Below are positions 12,190 through 23,684 of a stretch of 64,000 nucleotides of DNA, piece after piece. Location of the stretch: the NCBI RefSeq assembly GCF_963678635.1, contig NW_026970820.1:2108001-2172000 (forward strand), given 5' to 3'. Position numbers and translations under genes: made by a program. Position 1 is the first letter of the stretch. Each line of letters opens with the position of its first letter. Below the pieces are notes generated by a model that worked only from the letters and a program-made list of their open reading frames with translations, was not told where the DNA came from and made no database searches. Source of the stretch: Symsagittifera roscoffensis (lineage: Eukaryota > Xenacoelomorpha > Acoela > Convolutidae).

Positions 12190-13817
12190 AGCTTTTTGTG
12201 GCCCCGCTATATCAGTGACTACTGACGAGTGGGTTCCGCGGGGGGCGGATCAGTGGAACGCTTAACGCACTCGCAAAAGGAGCACCCTTCGGGTGCTCTT
12301 TTTTGCTCGAAAGTTTTCTGAAACGGTATCTGATGAACTTTGTAAGGTGTCACAAAAGCAACAAAACAAAACATTATGTATGTGATTAGAAAAGGTCAAA
12401 AAAGATTTCTCATACTTTCAATGACTGAATCTACACCTGATCAGTCTCTAGAGAACTCTAAACCAAAGTAACTTATGTTTTTCAGTGATTCATGAAGAGG
12501 ACCGTTCCAACGAAAACAAGTTTTCGGAAACAGTCCCCATATTTTTGTTCGAGCCCATTGTCAAGTACGTGAACTTTCAATTGTGAATTATAGCTGAATT
12601 GGACTTGGAATTTGTCCCAAAAAGGTTAAGTTTGTCTCAAATTGATTAGAAGCAAAAGAAAAAAAAATATTTTTTTTATTTGGAAAAAAAAAGTTGAGTC
12701 AGAAACGTGAAAAACCCCTTTTTTCAAGATTCATAAAAAGTAGCTCCAATTGGCTTAAATCACTAGGCTACAAAATATGAACCTGTTCATAATGGTTTTC
12801 ATGACCAAAGCCGTAAAATTTCCATATTTAGAGAAAAGGCAAAAAAACACCTTTTTGGTTAACTCAAAAAAGTAGATAAATCGGGTAAAGTAGTCTTCAA
12901 ACCTATAGGATCGAAAAGTGATCTATATAGGGTATATATGTAGTGTCCTTGTTAGGTCGCATGCAAAAAAAATAGAACAGTTTTGTTGGCCACTTCCGAT
13001 ATTAAGACTTTTTTTTCGAAATTTGGCCATTTTTATTTGTAGTAAAATAGTAGTAAAATAGCCGAAAAAAAAAATTGTAAAAACCAAAATTTTTATCCAA
13101 TTTTGACGTTTAAATACTCTATACCTACTAAAATGTCTATGGCAAGCTCAAATAAGCCATCAAAATTCATTTTTTCTCACTTTTTAAAATTTTTGTTTTT
13201 TTGATAAACAATGTTGAGTCAGAAACGTGAAAAATCAATTTTTTTCAAAAAGTCAAAATAAAGTGTTCCAATCAATTTGTTTCACTAAAACACACTTCAT
13301 GAACCTGTTCAGAATGGGTTTTTGGGTTAACGCCGAAAATTCACCCATTTTGAGAAAAGTGGAAAAAACACCTTTTTAGTTACAAAAAAACCATCATTTT
13401 TGTTGCAGTTTTTGAAAAAACTCAAATTTTTGAGAGAAAAATTTTTTCTCAAACTTTTATATTTGGGCTTCCCAAACAGTCTACTTTTATCCATTCCTTG
13501 TCAATATACCCCATTTTTTGAACCAAAACAGAGTTAATAGGTGATTTTTATCAAAAAACGTGTTTTTTACCATTTTTGCCCCCCATTTCCCTCTATAAGT
13601 CAACACATAACAACATTTTGGCAAAACGGGGCAAAAGTGTATCCTTAGAATTTCCATACGGGGCTGCATGCAAAAAATTAGGGAATTCTGACCTCCAGTT
13701 TTCGAGAAAGTGACTTATTCTGCACGAAAGGTAATATAGGTAAATGTTCTTTCGAACCGACGGGGCCCCTTCCCCTGTCTCTACTGAACGCCAAAGCCGG
13801 ACGCGGCGGCCACCTAG
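12190..13817 (+). repeat. u6: class B1 unit, 1628 bp
   Basis: B-type head (TGTGGCCCCGCTATATC, then a G-rich GGTTCCGCGGGGGG block) on a body of class C type. H1 12280-12298, H2 12499-12536 with two C.A mismatches in the outer stem, GCATGC 13666-13671, H3 13759-13779, CTAG 13814-13817. Two 520-bp subrepeats start at 12694 and 13214. Very close to u31, 50 kb downstream, and less close to u16. Confidence 0.9.
13759..13779 (+). other. H3 hairpin, class B/E form
   Basis: Arms GACGGGG and CCCCTGTC pair through one G.T wobble. In class E (16979-17001) the stem is longer by one G-C pair. u17 and u18 have one more C in the loop. Confidence 0.85.
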
Positions 13818-13908
13818 TTGTCACTGTGGCCCCGCTATATCATTCATTTTTGACAAGTAGGTTCCGCGGGGGGCGGAGCAGGGGAACGCTAAACGCACTC
13901 GCAAAAAA

Positions 13909-13927
13909 GAGCACCCTCCGGGTGCTC
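13909..13927 (+). other. H1 hairpin, class B form
   Basis: GAGCACCC and GGGTGCTC around TCC, extended by an A run on the left and a T run on the right to about 13903-13933. It is preceded by ACGCACTCGC and followed by GCTCG. A GC-rich stem followed by T residues resembles a terminator in form only. No transcript is known here. Confidence 0.88.
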
Positions 13928-14119
13928 TTTTTTGCTCGAAAGTTTTGTGAAACGGTTTTGATCTGTAAGTATTGGAAGCAGTTACACATGAAACTATCTG
14001 CATCTTTCTGCTCATAATCACAAGTGGTTTTCGAAAGCTTCTACAACACAATCTTGACATGATCTATCTCTAAATTAGCCTAAATAAAGTGATTTTACGC
14101 TTTTCAATGATTCTTGATG

Positions 14120-14159
14120 AGGACTGTCTCAACGAAAACAAGTTTTCGGAAACAGTCCT
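14120..14159 (+). other. H2 bulged hairpin, class B2 form
   Basis: Outer arms AGGACTGTCTC and GAAACAGTCCT (one C.A mismatch), 2-nt bulge AA on the 5' side, inner stem CGAAAAC/GTTTTCG, loop AA. The B1 form (12499-12536) has two C.A mismatches. Confidence 0.9.
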
Positions 14160-15506
14160 GGTAACTTAGTTTTGATCTCATTTTTGAGTCTATTGCCTTC
14201 AAGTTGTGATTGGTAGGCTACTGGAGCTTATATTATGTCCTAAAAAGAATGAGTTTGTGTCAAAAAGATAAAAAGGAAAAGAAAAAAAAAACATTAAAAA
14301 AAAGTATCAAAAATTTCAAAAAAATTTAAAAAATGAACAATTTTTCCAAAACACTTGGTTTTTTGTTTTGTCATAAAATAACAACAAACTGAGGTATAAT
14401 GGACTTAGAATAGTCCATTTTGACTAGTTTTTACGATTCAAGCACATTTTAACTTAATAACAACATTCAAAAAACCACTGGAAAGGGTGTTTTTCCGCAA
14501 ACGCCCTTTTTGACCACACCTACGAAATCTATAACTTTTTATCTAACTTTTATAGAGACTTCGGGTTTTTTGCATTATAAAAAGCATCCTAGGGCTCACC
14601 TGTCGCATGCAAAAACCAACAATTTTTCTTTTTAATTTTTCCCGCAATTTTGAATTAGGGCGTTTTTTGGCAATTTTGTGTCCATTTGGGCGGTAAAAAG
14701 TCAAATTTAGAGACATCTGTCAAAAAAACTGTTATGACATGATAGAAGCAGCTGGCCATGATAAATCAAATAGGGTCCTGATTGAGACCAAAAGTGCCCT
14801 CTATTTGCCAGTGGGGGGAGGAAATTGAAAATTTTTGTTTTTGGCGGGAAAATTTAAAATTTTTCAAAAAAACATTTATTCTACAAATAACGGCCTTAAA
14901 CTAATGTTGGCATGACACGCATTTTTTGCCTTCATAACTAGGGTCGATTTCTGCCGGGAACATTGTTTTTTCAAAAAAATGACGAAAATTTTTGTTGCAT
15001 TTTTTCAAAAAAATCAAAATTTTGAGAAAAATAAAATTTCCAAATCCCACATAGTTAGGCTCCCCAAACAGTCTACTTTCATCCATTCTCTATCAATATA
15101 CCCCATTTTTTGAACCAAAACAGAGTTAATAGGTGATTTTTATCAAAAAACGTGTTTTTTACCATTTTTGCCCCCCATTTCCCTCTATAAGTCAACACAT
15201 AACAAAATTTTGGCAAAACGGGGCAAAAGTGTATCCTTAGAATTTCAATACGAGGCTGCATGCAAAAAATTAGGAATTTCTGACCTCCAGTTTTCGAGAA
15301 CACGACTTTTTCTGCATGAAAAGACTAAAAGGTAATTGTTCCTTCGAACCGACGGGGCCCCTTCCCCTGTCTCTACTGAACGCCATAGCCGGACGCGGCG
15401 GCCACCTAGGTCAATCCTTTACCTGCGGTGCGTTGGTGTTTTTGGGTAAGTTTTTGCTGCGCGGACTGGGTGCTATCAGTTTGAGGCATGTGGCACTCTC
15501 AAAAAA

Positions 15507-15525
15507 GAGCACCCTGCGGGTGCTC
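15507..15525 (+). other. H1 hairpin, class E form
   Basis: Same 8-bp arms as class B with loop TGC, flanked by A and T runs. Confidence 0.88.
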
Positions 15526-15716
15526 TCTTTTTGCTCGAAAAGTAAATCTACCCACTTTTGTAAGTTTCATGACTTGTCTTTTTTATAATTGGTCCAATTA
15601 AAAAATTCTTAATTACACTGTCAGACAAACCTAAAACTGTTGTGTGGCTTGATTGTGTTTACAAGTCACTAGGTGACTTGATCAGTCAATTATCAAATTT
15701 ATTTAGATTCACGAAA

Positions 15717-15756
15717 TGGACTGTTTCAACGAAAACAAGTTTTCGTAAACAGTCCA
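15717..15756 (+). other. H2 bulged hairpin, class E form
   Basis: As class C but the basal pair is T-A (TGGACTG/CAGTCCA) instead of A-T, a two-sided change that keeps pairing. The pair next to the bulge is lost here (C.T) but intact in u22. Confidence 0.9.
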
Positions 15757-17040
15757 ATTTTTTTACTTGAGATCACAAAAGCAAACAGAGAGAAATCAAA
15801 TTCCTAGGTTATTATAATAGATCCCACTTTATGCTGTTGCGTTTATTAACTGTTGAAACACAGAACAACGATCTTAAAGGTGTACTAATTTAAAAAAAAC
15901 ACTCAAGAGAAAAACTAAAAAAAATTATCAAAAAAATTTGCAAAAAATCAAAAAAGTCTCCTCCAATATATCATAAAAAGCTTCATATTAAGGAAAGGAT
16001 ACCTGATGAGCCCAATATGACTCGTTTCAACAGTGTAAGCCTGTTTCGATATCAAAACAACAAACAAAAGTCGACTAAGTTTGGTGTTTGTTCGACATAC
16101 ACGAATTTTGATTAAAATCAAAAATCCATAACTCCTGAACTACTCAGATAATATAGACAATTTTTTTTTGCATCAGAACAGACAAGTCAAGGGTTTTTCA
16201 GGTATTTGATAAAATTATCCAGTTAATATATAATTTTTGGTTAATTTTTGAAAAAAACTTGAAAAATTTGAAAAAACGATTTTTTTTTTCACTTATGGCG
16301 TTCGAAAAGTGCCTTTTATGATGGAGTAGCGAAAAATTTGTTCTGAGGCCATAAGTATGGCTCAATGTGGTATATAAAATAGCAAATTGGTTATAATAAA
16401 AAAATAAACAAGGACAAGGACTTTTTTGAAAAAATAGAAAAAATAGTGAAAAAATCAGTTTTTGGCGGGGAAATTCTCAAAAAAATAAAAATCAAGTTTT
16501 CTCTTTCATCACTCCTATGAACTAATTCGGCCACGACAACCATTTTTTGTCATCAGTAAAATTGTCGAAAAACGACTGGAACATAGACTTATCTGAAATT
16601 TGACAAAAAAAAATTCTAAAAAATGTCAAAAATCTCAAAAATTTGTTTTTCACAAAATTCCTTTCATAACGCCATTCAGACACTCAAACAGTGCCCATTC
16701 ATTCGCTTGACCACAGTTTACCTCAATTTCTTGCACAAAACAAAGCTAACTAGTCGTTTTTAGAAAAAAAACGTGATTTTTCCCATTTTTGCCCCCCATT
16801 TCCCCCTGGAAGTCAACACATAACATTTTTTCGGAAAAAAGAAAAAGAATCGTATCCTTAGAATTTCGAGTTAGGGCCGCATGCAAAAAATAAAAAAAAT
16901 CTGACGGACAGTTTTCGAGAAAGTAGATTATTTTTTCAAGTCCGTAATACTATGTATCTGGGGTGAGGTTCAGAGACCGGACGGGGCCCCTTCCCCTGTC
17001 CTCCTTGCTCTGAGACGCCGGAAAGCGGACGGCCACCTAG

Positions 17041-19249
17041 CACCCTCAAGGTCACGTGACTTATATTTTTTTTTTGGTATTTTCTGAAACCAAAACAATA
17101 AGGTCATGCGCCAATATCATGGCCTCAAGCAAAGACGTCGGACTAGACGCATTCACATTAGCCTTGCGCCCTTCGGGCGCAAATGCCAATGCTCAATTAA
17201 TTTTGCCACGTGAAAAAATTTTTAAGGAAAAATTCTGATAAAATTTAACTTAAACTACCACGAAAGAACGCAAAGATTTCAAAGTGTGAAACAATCAAGT
17301 TTTTGCTAATACCGGGCATGCAGTGAGACTGATTTCGGCAAAAATAAAATGAAAATTGAAGGAAATGGAAAGAAAAAAATTGTTCAAAAAAGAACACAAC
17401 ATCAAAAACTTATTTGATGTCCGCTAATGTCATAATTCCGATCAGGCTGATTTCAGATTTTAAGCGCAGAGTTTACGATTACGGCTGCTCCCTCTACAGG
17501 TCCCAGAGGGACCGAGTGAGCATCCTACCTCGATCCAGGATAACGGACAGTTGTTTTTAATTTTTCACAAATTTTTTTTCACTAATGCTTGTTTTCAATT
17601 CCTCATGAGAAGCTGTATAAATTTTTTAAAAAAATGATTTTTTTTATCAATGCTTCCAAGAACAACTGATGTTAGGCGGTTACAAATGCGGTTGGTGAAA
17701 ACTAGTAAGGGATAATGATGAGAAAAATTGTAAGTTTTCAAATGAATTTAAAAACAGTTTTTTTTCTTTTTTCTTTTGTAAATCGGGAGAAATGAATCAG
17801 TTTTTTTAAGTTTTCCTCGCACCACCCACTGTTCATAAGTAATGAAGATTCCTGTTCTAGCCGTTTATAAAACTTTGGCAGAAAAAACATCAGAATGATG
17901 TAAAATGTTTTAAAAAAAATAAAAATTTAAAAATTATGTTTAAAAAAAAATCAAAAACTTGTAATTTTCAAAATTGAAAAAAAGTTAAAATTAATTGCAT
18001 ATTACGATTCAGCGTACCCAACTTAGTGGGTCTAGCTTTTTAAATTACCAAAAAATGTTGAAAATTGTAGATTTTATGAAGTTTTCATTTTGGCTATTTT
18101 TCCTTGTCGCCTCCACTTGAGGCACCTTTGAGCCAACTTGAGAAACTGGAACGTAAACAAGCTGCACAGATGGTCAAAGTGAGCCATTTTCAGCGTGATA
18201 ACACGCCTAGAAGAAAAAAAACTCCAGAAAAGAAAGAAAATTATGAACTTTAACCTTTTTTCTTCTTCAAATGGCGATACTTAGAATAATTTTTCAGCTG
18301 AAAAGTTCAAAAAAAATCAAAAAATTCAAATTTTGAAAAAATTTATAAAAAAATCTCATCAGTCTGTTTATTGGAGTCTTCGAGGTTTTGAGAGACCTCA
18401 TCTGGCGGCTAACAACAAGTGGATCACTTATTTTAAAATTTTGAGAAAGGTCAAAAAAACATGTTTTTTTGATTTTTTTGACAGAATTCCGAAAGAAATA
18501 TCTTGGCTAAAAACAAGATTGAGGGCCTAAAATTAGTACAAACAGTACTCCCACATAAGGTACATTAGGTTGGAAACAAAAAATTTACTCTGACTCAAAA
18601 ATCGTTTTTTAACTTTATTTCTGAACAAGAAATTGAAAAGAAATGAAAAACTTAAAAATTTTTTGAAAAAAAAGATTGTTTTGAAAAAGTGCCAATTTTT
18701 AGCTGAAACTTTTCATTTTAGCTAATAAAGCCAGAGCAATGCCCTTTAAGCTCAAATAAATTAATTATGCAAATTATTTTGAAGTTTTTTCGTTAAAGCC
18801 TTTTATTTTGAAAAAGTATTCAAAAATGGGTAAAAAAAAGTCAAAAAAATCAATTTTCTCCGATTCAAAAACCTCCACTACCATGATGATTAGTTCGTTA
18901 GATAGGACTGCTGAGATCAATTTAGACGTATATTCATAATCATATCAAAATTTTTATTTATTTTTGAGAATTAAGCAAAATAAAAACTTTTCCCAAATTG
19001 GGCAAAAAGCCCAAATTAGCCCAAACACCTGTTAAAAATTGTTGGGTCAAAAAATCACAAAAGGAAACCCCTATTCGTTTGCCATTTTAGGGCCGCATGC
19101 AAAAAATTAGACCAATCTAACCTGACAATTTCGAGAATCGACTTTTTTGCAAAATTTCTCTATAGTCCATTTGAGGGATATTACTTGTACCGGTGGGGGC
19201 CCCTACCCCACCTCAAAAAATTTTGTAATGCTGGAACGCGGCCACCTAG
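17041..19249 (+). repeat. u9: class A unit with variant tail, 2209 bp
   Basis: H1 17165-17181 (extended by one pair at 17164/17182), H2 17487-17521, H3 19192-19212, CTAG 19246-19249. The head is diverged (CCAATATCATGGCC). The last 150 bp carry a variant (GCAAAATTTCTCTATAG, and one extra C in the H3 loop) found elsewhere only in u11. Confidence 0.92.
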
Positions 19250-21467
19250 CACCCTCAAGGTCACGTGACTTATTTTTTTTTTTTGGTATTTTCTGAAACC
19301 AAAAGAGAGCGTGGTCATGCATCGACATCACATCATGTGCTCAAGCAAATACGTGGACTTCTACGCATTCCCATTCGCAGTGCGCCCTTCGGGCGCAAAT
19401 GCCAATGCTCAATTAATTTCGCCAGGTGAAAATTTTTTAAAGAAAAATTCTGATAAATTTTAACTTAAACTACCATCAAAAAACGCAAAGATTTCAAATT
19501 GTGAAACAATCAAGTTTTTGCTAATACCGGGCATGCAGTGAGACTGATTTTGGCAAAAATAAATTGAAAAATGAAGGAAATGGAAAGAAAAAAAATTGTT
19601 CAAAATAAGAACGCAACATCAAAAACTTATTTGATCTCCGCTAAGGTCATAATTCCGATCAGGCTGATTTCAGATTTTAAGCGTAGATTTTACGGTTACG
19701 GCTGCTCCCTCTACAGGTCCCAGAGGGACCGAGTGAGCATCCTACCTCGATCCAGGTTAACGGATAGTTGTTCTTAATTTTTCACAAAATTTTTTTTCAC
19801 TAATGCTTGTTTTCATTTCCTCATGAGAAGCTGTATTAATTTTTAAAAAATTGATTTTATTAATCAATGCTTCCAAGAACAACTGATGTTAGGCGGTTGC
19901 AAATGCGGTTGCTGAAAACTAGTAAGGGATAATGATGAGAAAAATTGTAAGTTTTCAAATGAATTTAAAAACAGTTTTTTTCTTTTTTCTTTTGTAAATC
20001 GGAAGAAATGAATCAGTTTTTTTAAAAGTTTTCCTCGCACCAACCACTGTTCTTAAGTAATGAAGATTCCTGTTCTAGCCGTTTATAACACTTTGGCAGA
20101 AAAAACATCAATATGATGTAAAATGTTTGAAAAAAGAGAAAAATTTAAAAATTATGTTTTTTTTTAAAAATCAAAAATTTGTAATTTTCAAAATTGAAAA
20201 AAAGTGAAAATTAATTGCATATTACGATTCAGCGTACCCATTTTAGTGGGTATAGCATTTTGAATCACCAAAAAATGTTAAAAATTGTAGATTTTATGAA
20301 GTTTTCATTGTGGCTATTTTTCCTTGTCGCCTCCACTTAAGGCACCTTTGAGCCAACTTGAGAAACTGGAACCTAAACAAGCTATACAGATAGTCTGAAT
20401 GAGCCATTTTCAGCGTGATAACACGCCTGGAAGAAAAAAAACTGCAGAAAAGAAAGGAAATTTTGAACTTTAACCTTTTTTCTTCTTAAAATGGCGATAC
20501 TTAGAATAATTTTTCAGCTGAAAAGTTCAAAAAAAATCAAAAAATTCAAATTTTGAAAAAAATTTAAAAAAATCTCATCAGTCTGTTTATTGGAGTCTTC
20601 GAGGTTTTGGGAGACCTTATCTGGCGGCTAACAACAAGTGGATCACTTATTTGAAATTTTTGAGAAAGGTCAAAAAAACCTGTTTTTACGATTTTTTAGA
20701 CAGAATTCCGAAAGCAATATCTTGGCTGAAAACAAAAATGAGGGCCTAAAAATAGTACAAACAGTACTCCCACATAAAGTACATTAGGTTGGAAACAAGA
20801 AATTGACTCTGATTCAAAAATCGTTTTATAACTTTATTTCTGAACAAAAAATTGTAAAAAAATCAAAAACTGAAAAATTTTTTGAAAAAAATGATTGTTT
20901 TGAAAAAGTGCCAATTTTCAGCTGAAACTTTTCATTTTAGCTAAAAAAGCCAGAGCAAGGCCCTTTAAGCTCAAATAAATTAATTAAGCAAAATATTTTC
21001 AAGTTTTTTCGTTAAAGGCTTTTATTTTGAAAAAGTATTCAAAAATGGGTAAAAAAAAATCAAAAAAATCAATTTTCTCAGATTCAAAAACCTCCACCAC
21101 CATGATGATTAGTTCGCTAGATAGGACTGCTGAAACCAATTTAGACGTTTTTTCATAAGTATATCAAAATTTTTACTTATTTTTGAGAATTAAGCAAAAT
21201 AAAAACTTTTCCCAAATTGGGCAAAAAGCCCAAATTAGCCCAAACACCTGTTAAAAATTGTTGGGTCAAAAAATCACAAAAGGAAACCCCTATTCGTTTG
21301 ACATTTTAGGGCCGCATGCAAAAAATTAGACCAATCTAACCTGACAATTTCGAGAATCAACTTTTTTGTCAAAATTCTCTAAAGACCAATTTAGGGAGAT
21401 TACTTGTACCGGTGGGGGCCCTACCCCACCTAAAAAATTTTTGAAATGCTGGAACGCGGCCACCTAG
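19250..21467 (+). repeat. u10: class A unit, 2218 bp
   Basis: H1 19381-19397, H2 19704-19738, H3 21411-21430, CTAG 21464-21467. Near copy of u2 from end to end, although both units are flanked by different neighbours. Confidence 0.92.
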
Positions 21468-23684
21468 CACAATCAGGTACTAGTGGCTTGTTTTGAGTTT
21501 TTAGTAATTTCTGGAACCAAAAGAGAGTGTCGTCAAGCAACGACATCATGTGGTCAAGCAAATACGTGGACTTCTACGCATTCCCATTCGCAATGCGCCC
21601 TTCGGGCGCAAATGCCAATGCTCAATTAATTTTGCCTGGTGAAAAAATAAATTAATTAAAAAGTTCTCCTAAACTTTATTTTCAACTACCACCAAAAAAC
21701 GCAAAGATTTTAAGGTGTAAAACTATCAAATTTTGGCCAATACCGGGCTTGCAATGAGACTGATGTTGGCAAAAGTAAAATAGAAAATGAAGAAAATGGA
21801 AAGAAAAAAATTGTTGAAAATAAGAACGCAACATCAAAAACTTATTTGATCTCCGCTCAAATCATAATTCAGATCAGGCTGATTTCAGATTTTAAGCGTA
21901 GAATTTACGGTTACGGCTGCTCCCTCTAAAGGTCCCAGAGGGACCGAGTGAGCATCCTACCTCGATCCAGGTTAACGGATAGTTGTTCTTAATTTTTCAC
22001 AAAATTTTTTACACTAATGCTTGTTTTCAATTCCTCATGAGAAGCTGTATTAATATTAAAAAAATTGATTTTATTAATCAATGCTTCCAAGAACAACTGA
22101 TGTTAGGCGGTTACAAATGCGGTTGTTGAAAACTAGTAAGGGATAATGATGAGAAAAATTGTAAGTTTTCAAATGAATTGAAAAACGGTTTTTTTCCTTT
22201 TTTTCTTTTGTAAATCGGTAGAAATGAATTATTTTTTTTCAAGTTTTCCTCGCACCACCCACTGTTCTTAAGTAATGAAGATTCCTTCTCTAGCCGTTTA
22301 TAACACTTTGGCAGAAAAAACATCAATATGATGTAAAATGTTTTAAAAAAGAGAAAAAATTAAAAATTATGATTTTTTTTTAAATCAAAAAATTTGTAAT
22401 TTTCAAAATTGAAAAAAAGTGAAAATTAATTGCATATTACGATTCAGCGTACCCAACTTAGTGGGTCTAGCATTTTAAATTACCAAAAAATGTTGAAAAT
22501 TGTAGATTTTATGAAGTTTTCATTTTGGCTATTTTTCCTTTTCGCCTCCACTTAAGGCACCTTTGAGCCAACTTGAGAAACTGGAACCTAAACAAGCTAT
22601 ACAGATAGTCTGAATGAGCCATTTTCAGCGTGATAACACCCCTGGAAGAAAAAAAACTGCAGAAAAGAAAGGGAATTTTGAACTTTAACCTTTTTTCTTC
22701 TTCAAATGGCGATACTTAGAATAATTTTTCAGCTGAAAAGTTCAAAAAAAATCAAAAAATTCAAATTTTGAAAAAATTTGTAAAAAAATCTCATCAGTCT
22801 GTTTATTGGAGTCTTCGAGGTTTTGGGAGACCTTATCTGGCGGCTAACAACAAGTGGGTCACTTATTTTAAAAATTAGAGAAAGGTCAAAAAAACATGTT
22901 TTTTCGGTTTTTTTGACAGAATTCCTAAAGCGATATCTTGGCTAAAAACAAAAATGAGGGCCTAAAATTAGTACAAACAGTACTCTCACATAAGGTACAT
23001 TAGGTTGGAAACAAAAAATTGACTCTGACTCAAAAATCGTTTTTTAACTTTATTTCTGAACAAAAAATTTTAAAAAAATCAAAAAGTTAAAATTTTTTTG
23101 AAAAAAATGATTGTTTTGAAAAAGTGCCAATTTTTAGCTGAAACTTTTCATTTTAGCTAATAAAGCCAAAGCAATGCCCTTTAAGCTCAAATAAATTAAT
23201 TAAGCAGATTATTTTCAAGTTTTTTCGTTAAAGGCTTTTATTTTGAAAAAGTATTCAAAAATGGGTAAAAAAAAGTCAAAAAAATCAATTTTCGCACATT
23301 CAAAAACCTCCACTACCATGATGATTAGTTCGCTAGATAGGACTGCTGAAACCAATTTAGACGTATTTTCATAAGTATATCAAAATTTTTACTTATTTTT
23401 GAGAATTAAGCAAAATAAAAACTTTTCCCAAATTGGGCAAAAAGCCCAAATTAGCCCAAACACCTGTTAAAAATTGTTGGGTCAAAAAATCACAAAAGGA
23501 AACCCCTATTCGTTTGCCATTTTAGGGCCGCATGCAAAAAATTAGACCAATCTAACCTGACAATTTTGAGAATCGACTTTTTTGCAAAATTTCTCTATAG
23601 TCCATTTGAGGGATATTACTTGTACCGGTGGGGGCCCCTACCCCACCTCAAAAAATTTTGTAATGCTGGAACGCGGCCACCTAG
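21468..23684 (+). repeat. u11: class A unit, alternative head and variant tail, 2217 bp
   Basis: The head begins CACAATCAGGTACTAGTG instead of CACCCTCAAGGTCACGTG. H1 21594-21610, H2 21919-21953 with bulge TAAA, H3 23627-23647 with a 7-nt loop, CTAG 23681-23684. The tail is the u9 variant. TAA at the bulge closes the frame that is open through H2 in several other class A copies. Confidence 0.92.

Larger units (their letters stand above)
13818..15409 (+). repeat. u7: class B2 unit with B1-type tail, 1592 bp
   Basis: H1 13909-13927, H2 14120-14159, H3 15351-15371, CTAG 15406-15409. The head and body match u17 and u18, but from about 15075 the text follows the tail of u6/u16 (ACCCCATTTTTTGAACC and onward) instead of the u17/u18 tail. 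This marks a recombination or conversion breakpoint near 15070-15110. Confidence 0.9.
15410..17040 (+). repeat. u8: class E unit, 1631 bp
   Basis: H1 15507-15525, H2 15717-15756, GCATGC 16879-16884, H3 16979-17001, CTAG 17037-17040. By eye it differs from u26 (48190-49820) only in homopolymer lengths, and from u25 by those plus two substitutions. It sits alone between a B2 and a class A unit, about 30 kb from its siblings. Confidence 0.92.

Noticed and set aside
12200-12280. GGTTCC-containing head of B units as a possible Pol III B box or tRNA-like gene
   Set aside because: It lacks the GGTTCGANTCC consensus and no cloverleaf could be drawn. GTTCC/GGAAC pairing is weak.
13903-13933. H1 with T run as a bacterial-type intrinsic terminator
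   Set aside because: The setting is eukaryotic in style, there is no upstream gene, and the A run and T run are simply a longer inverted repeat.
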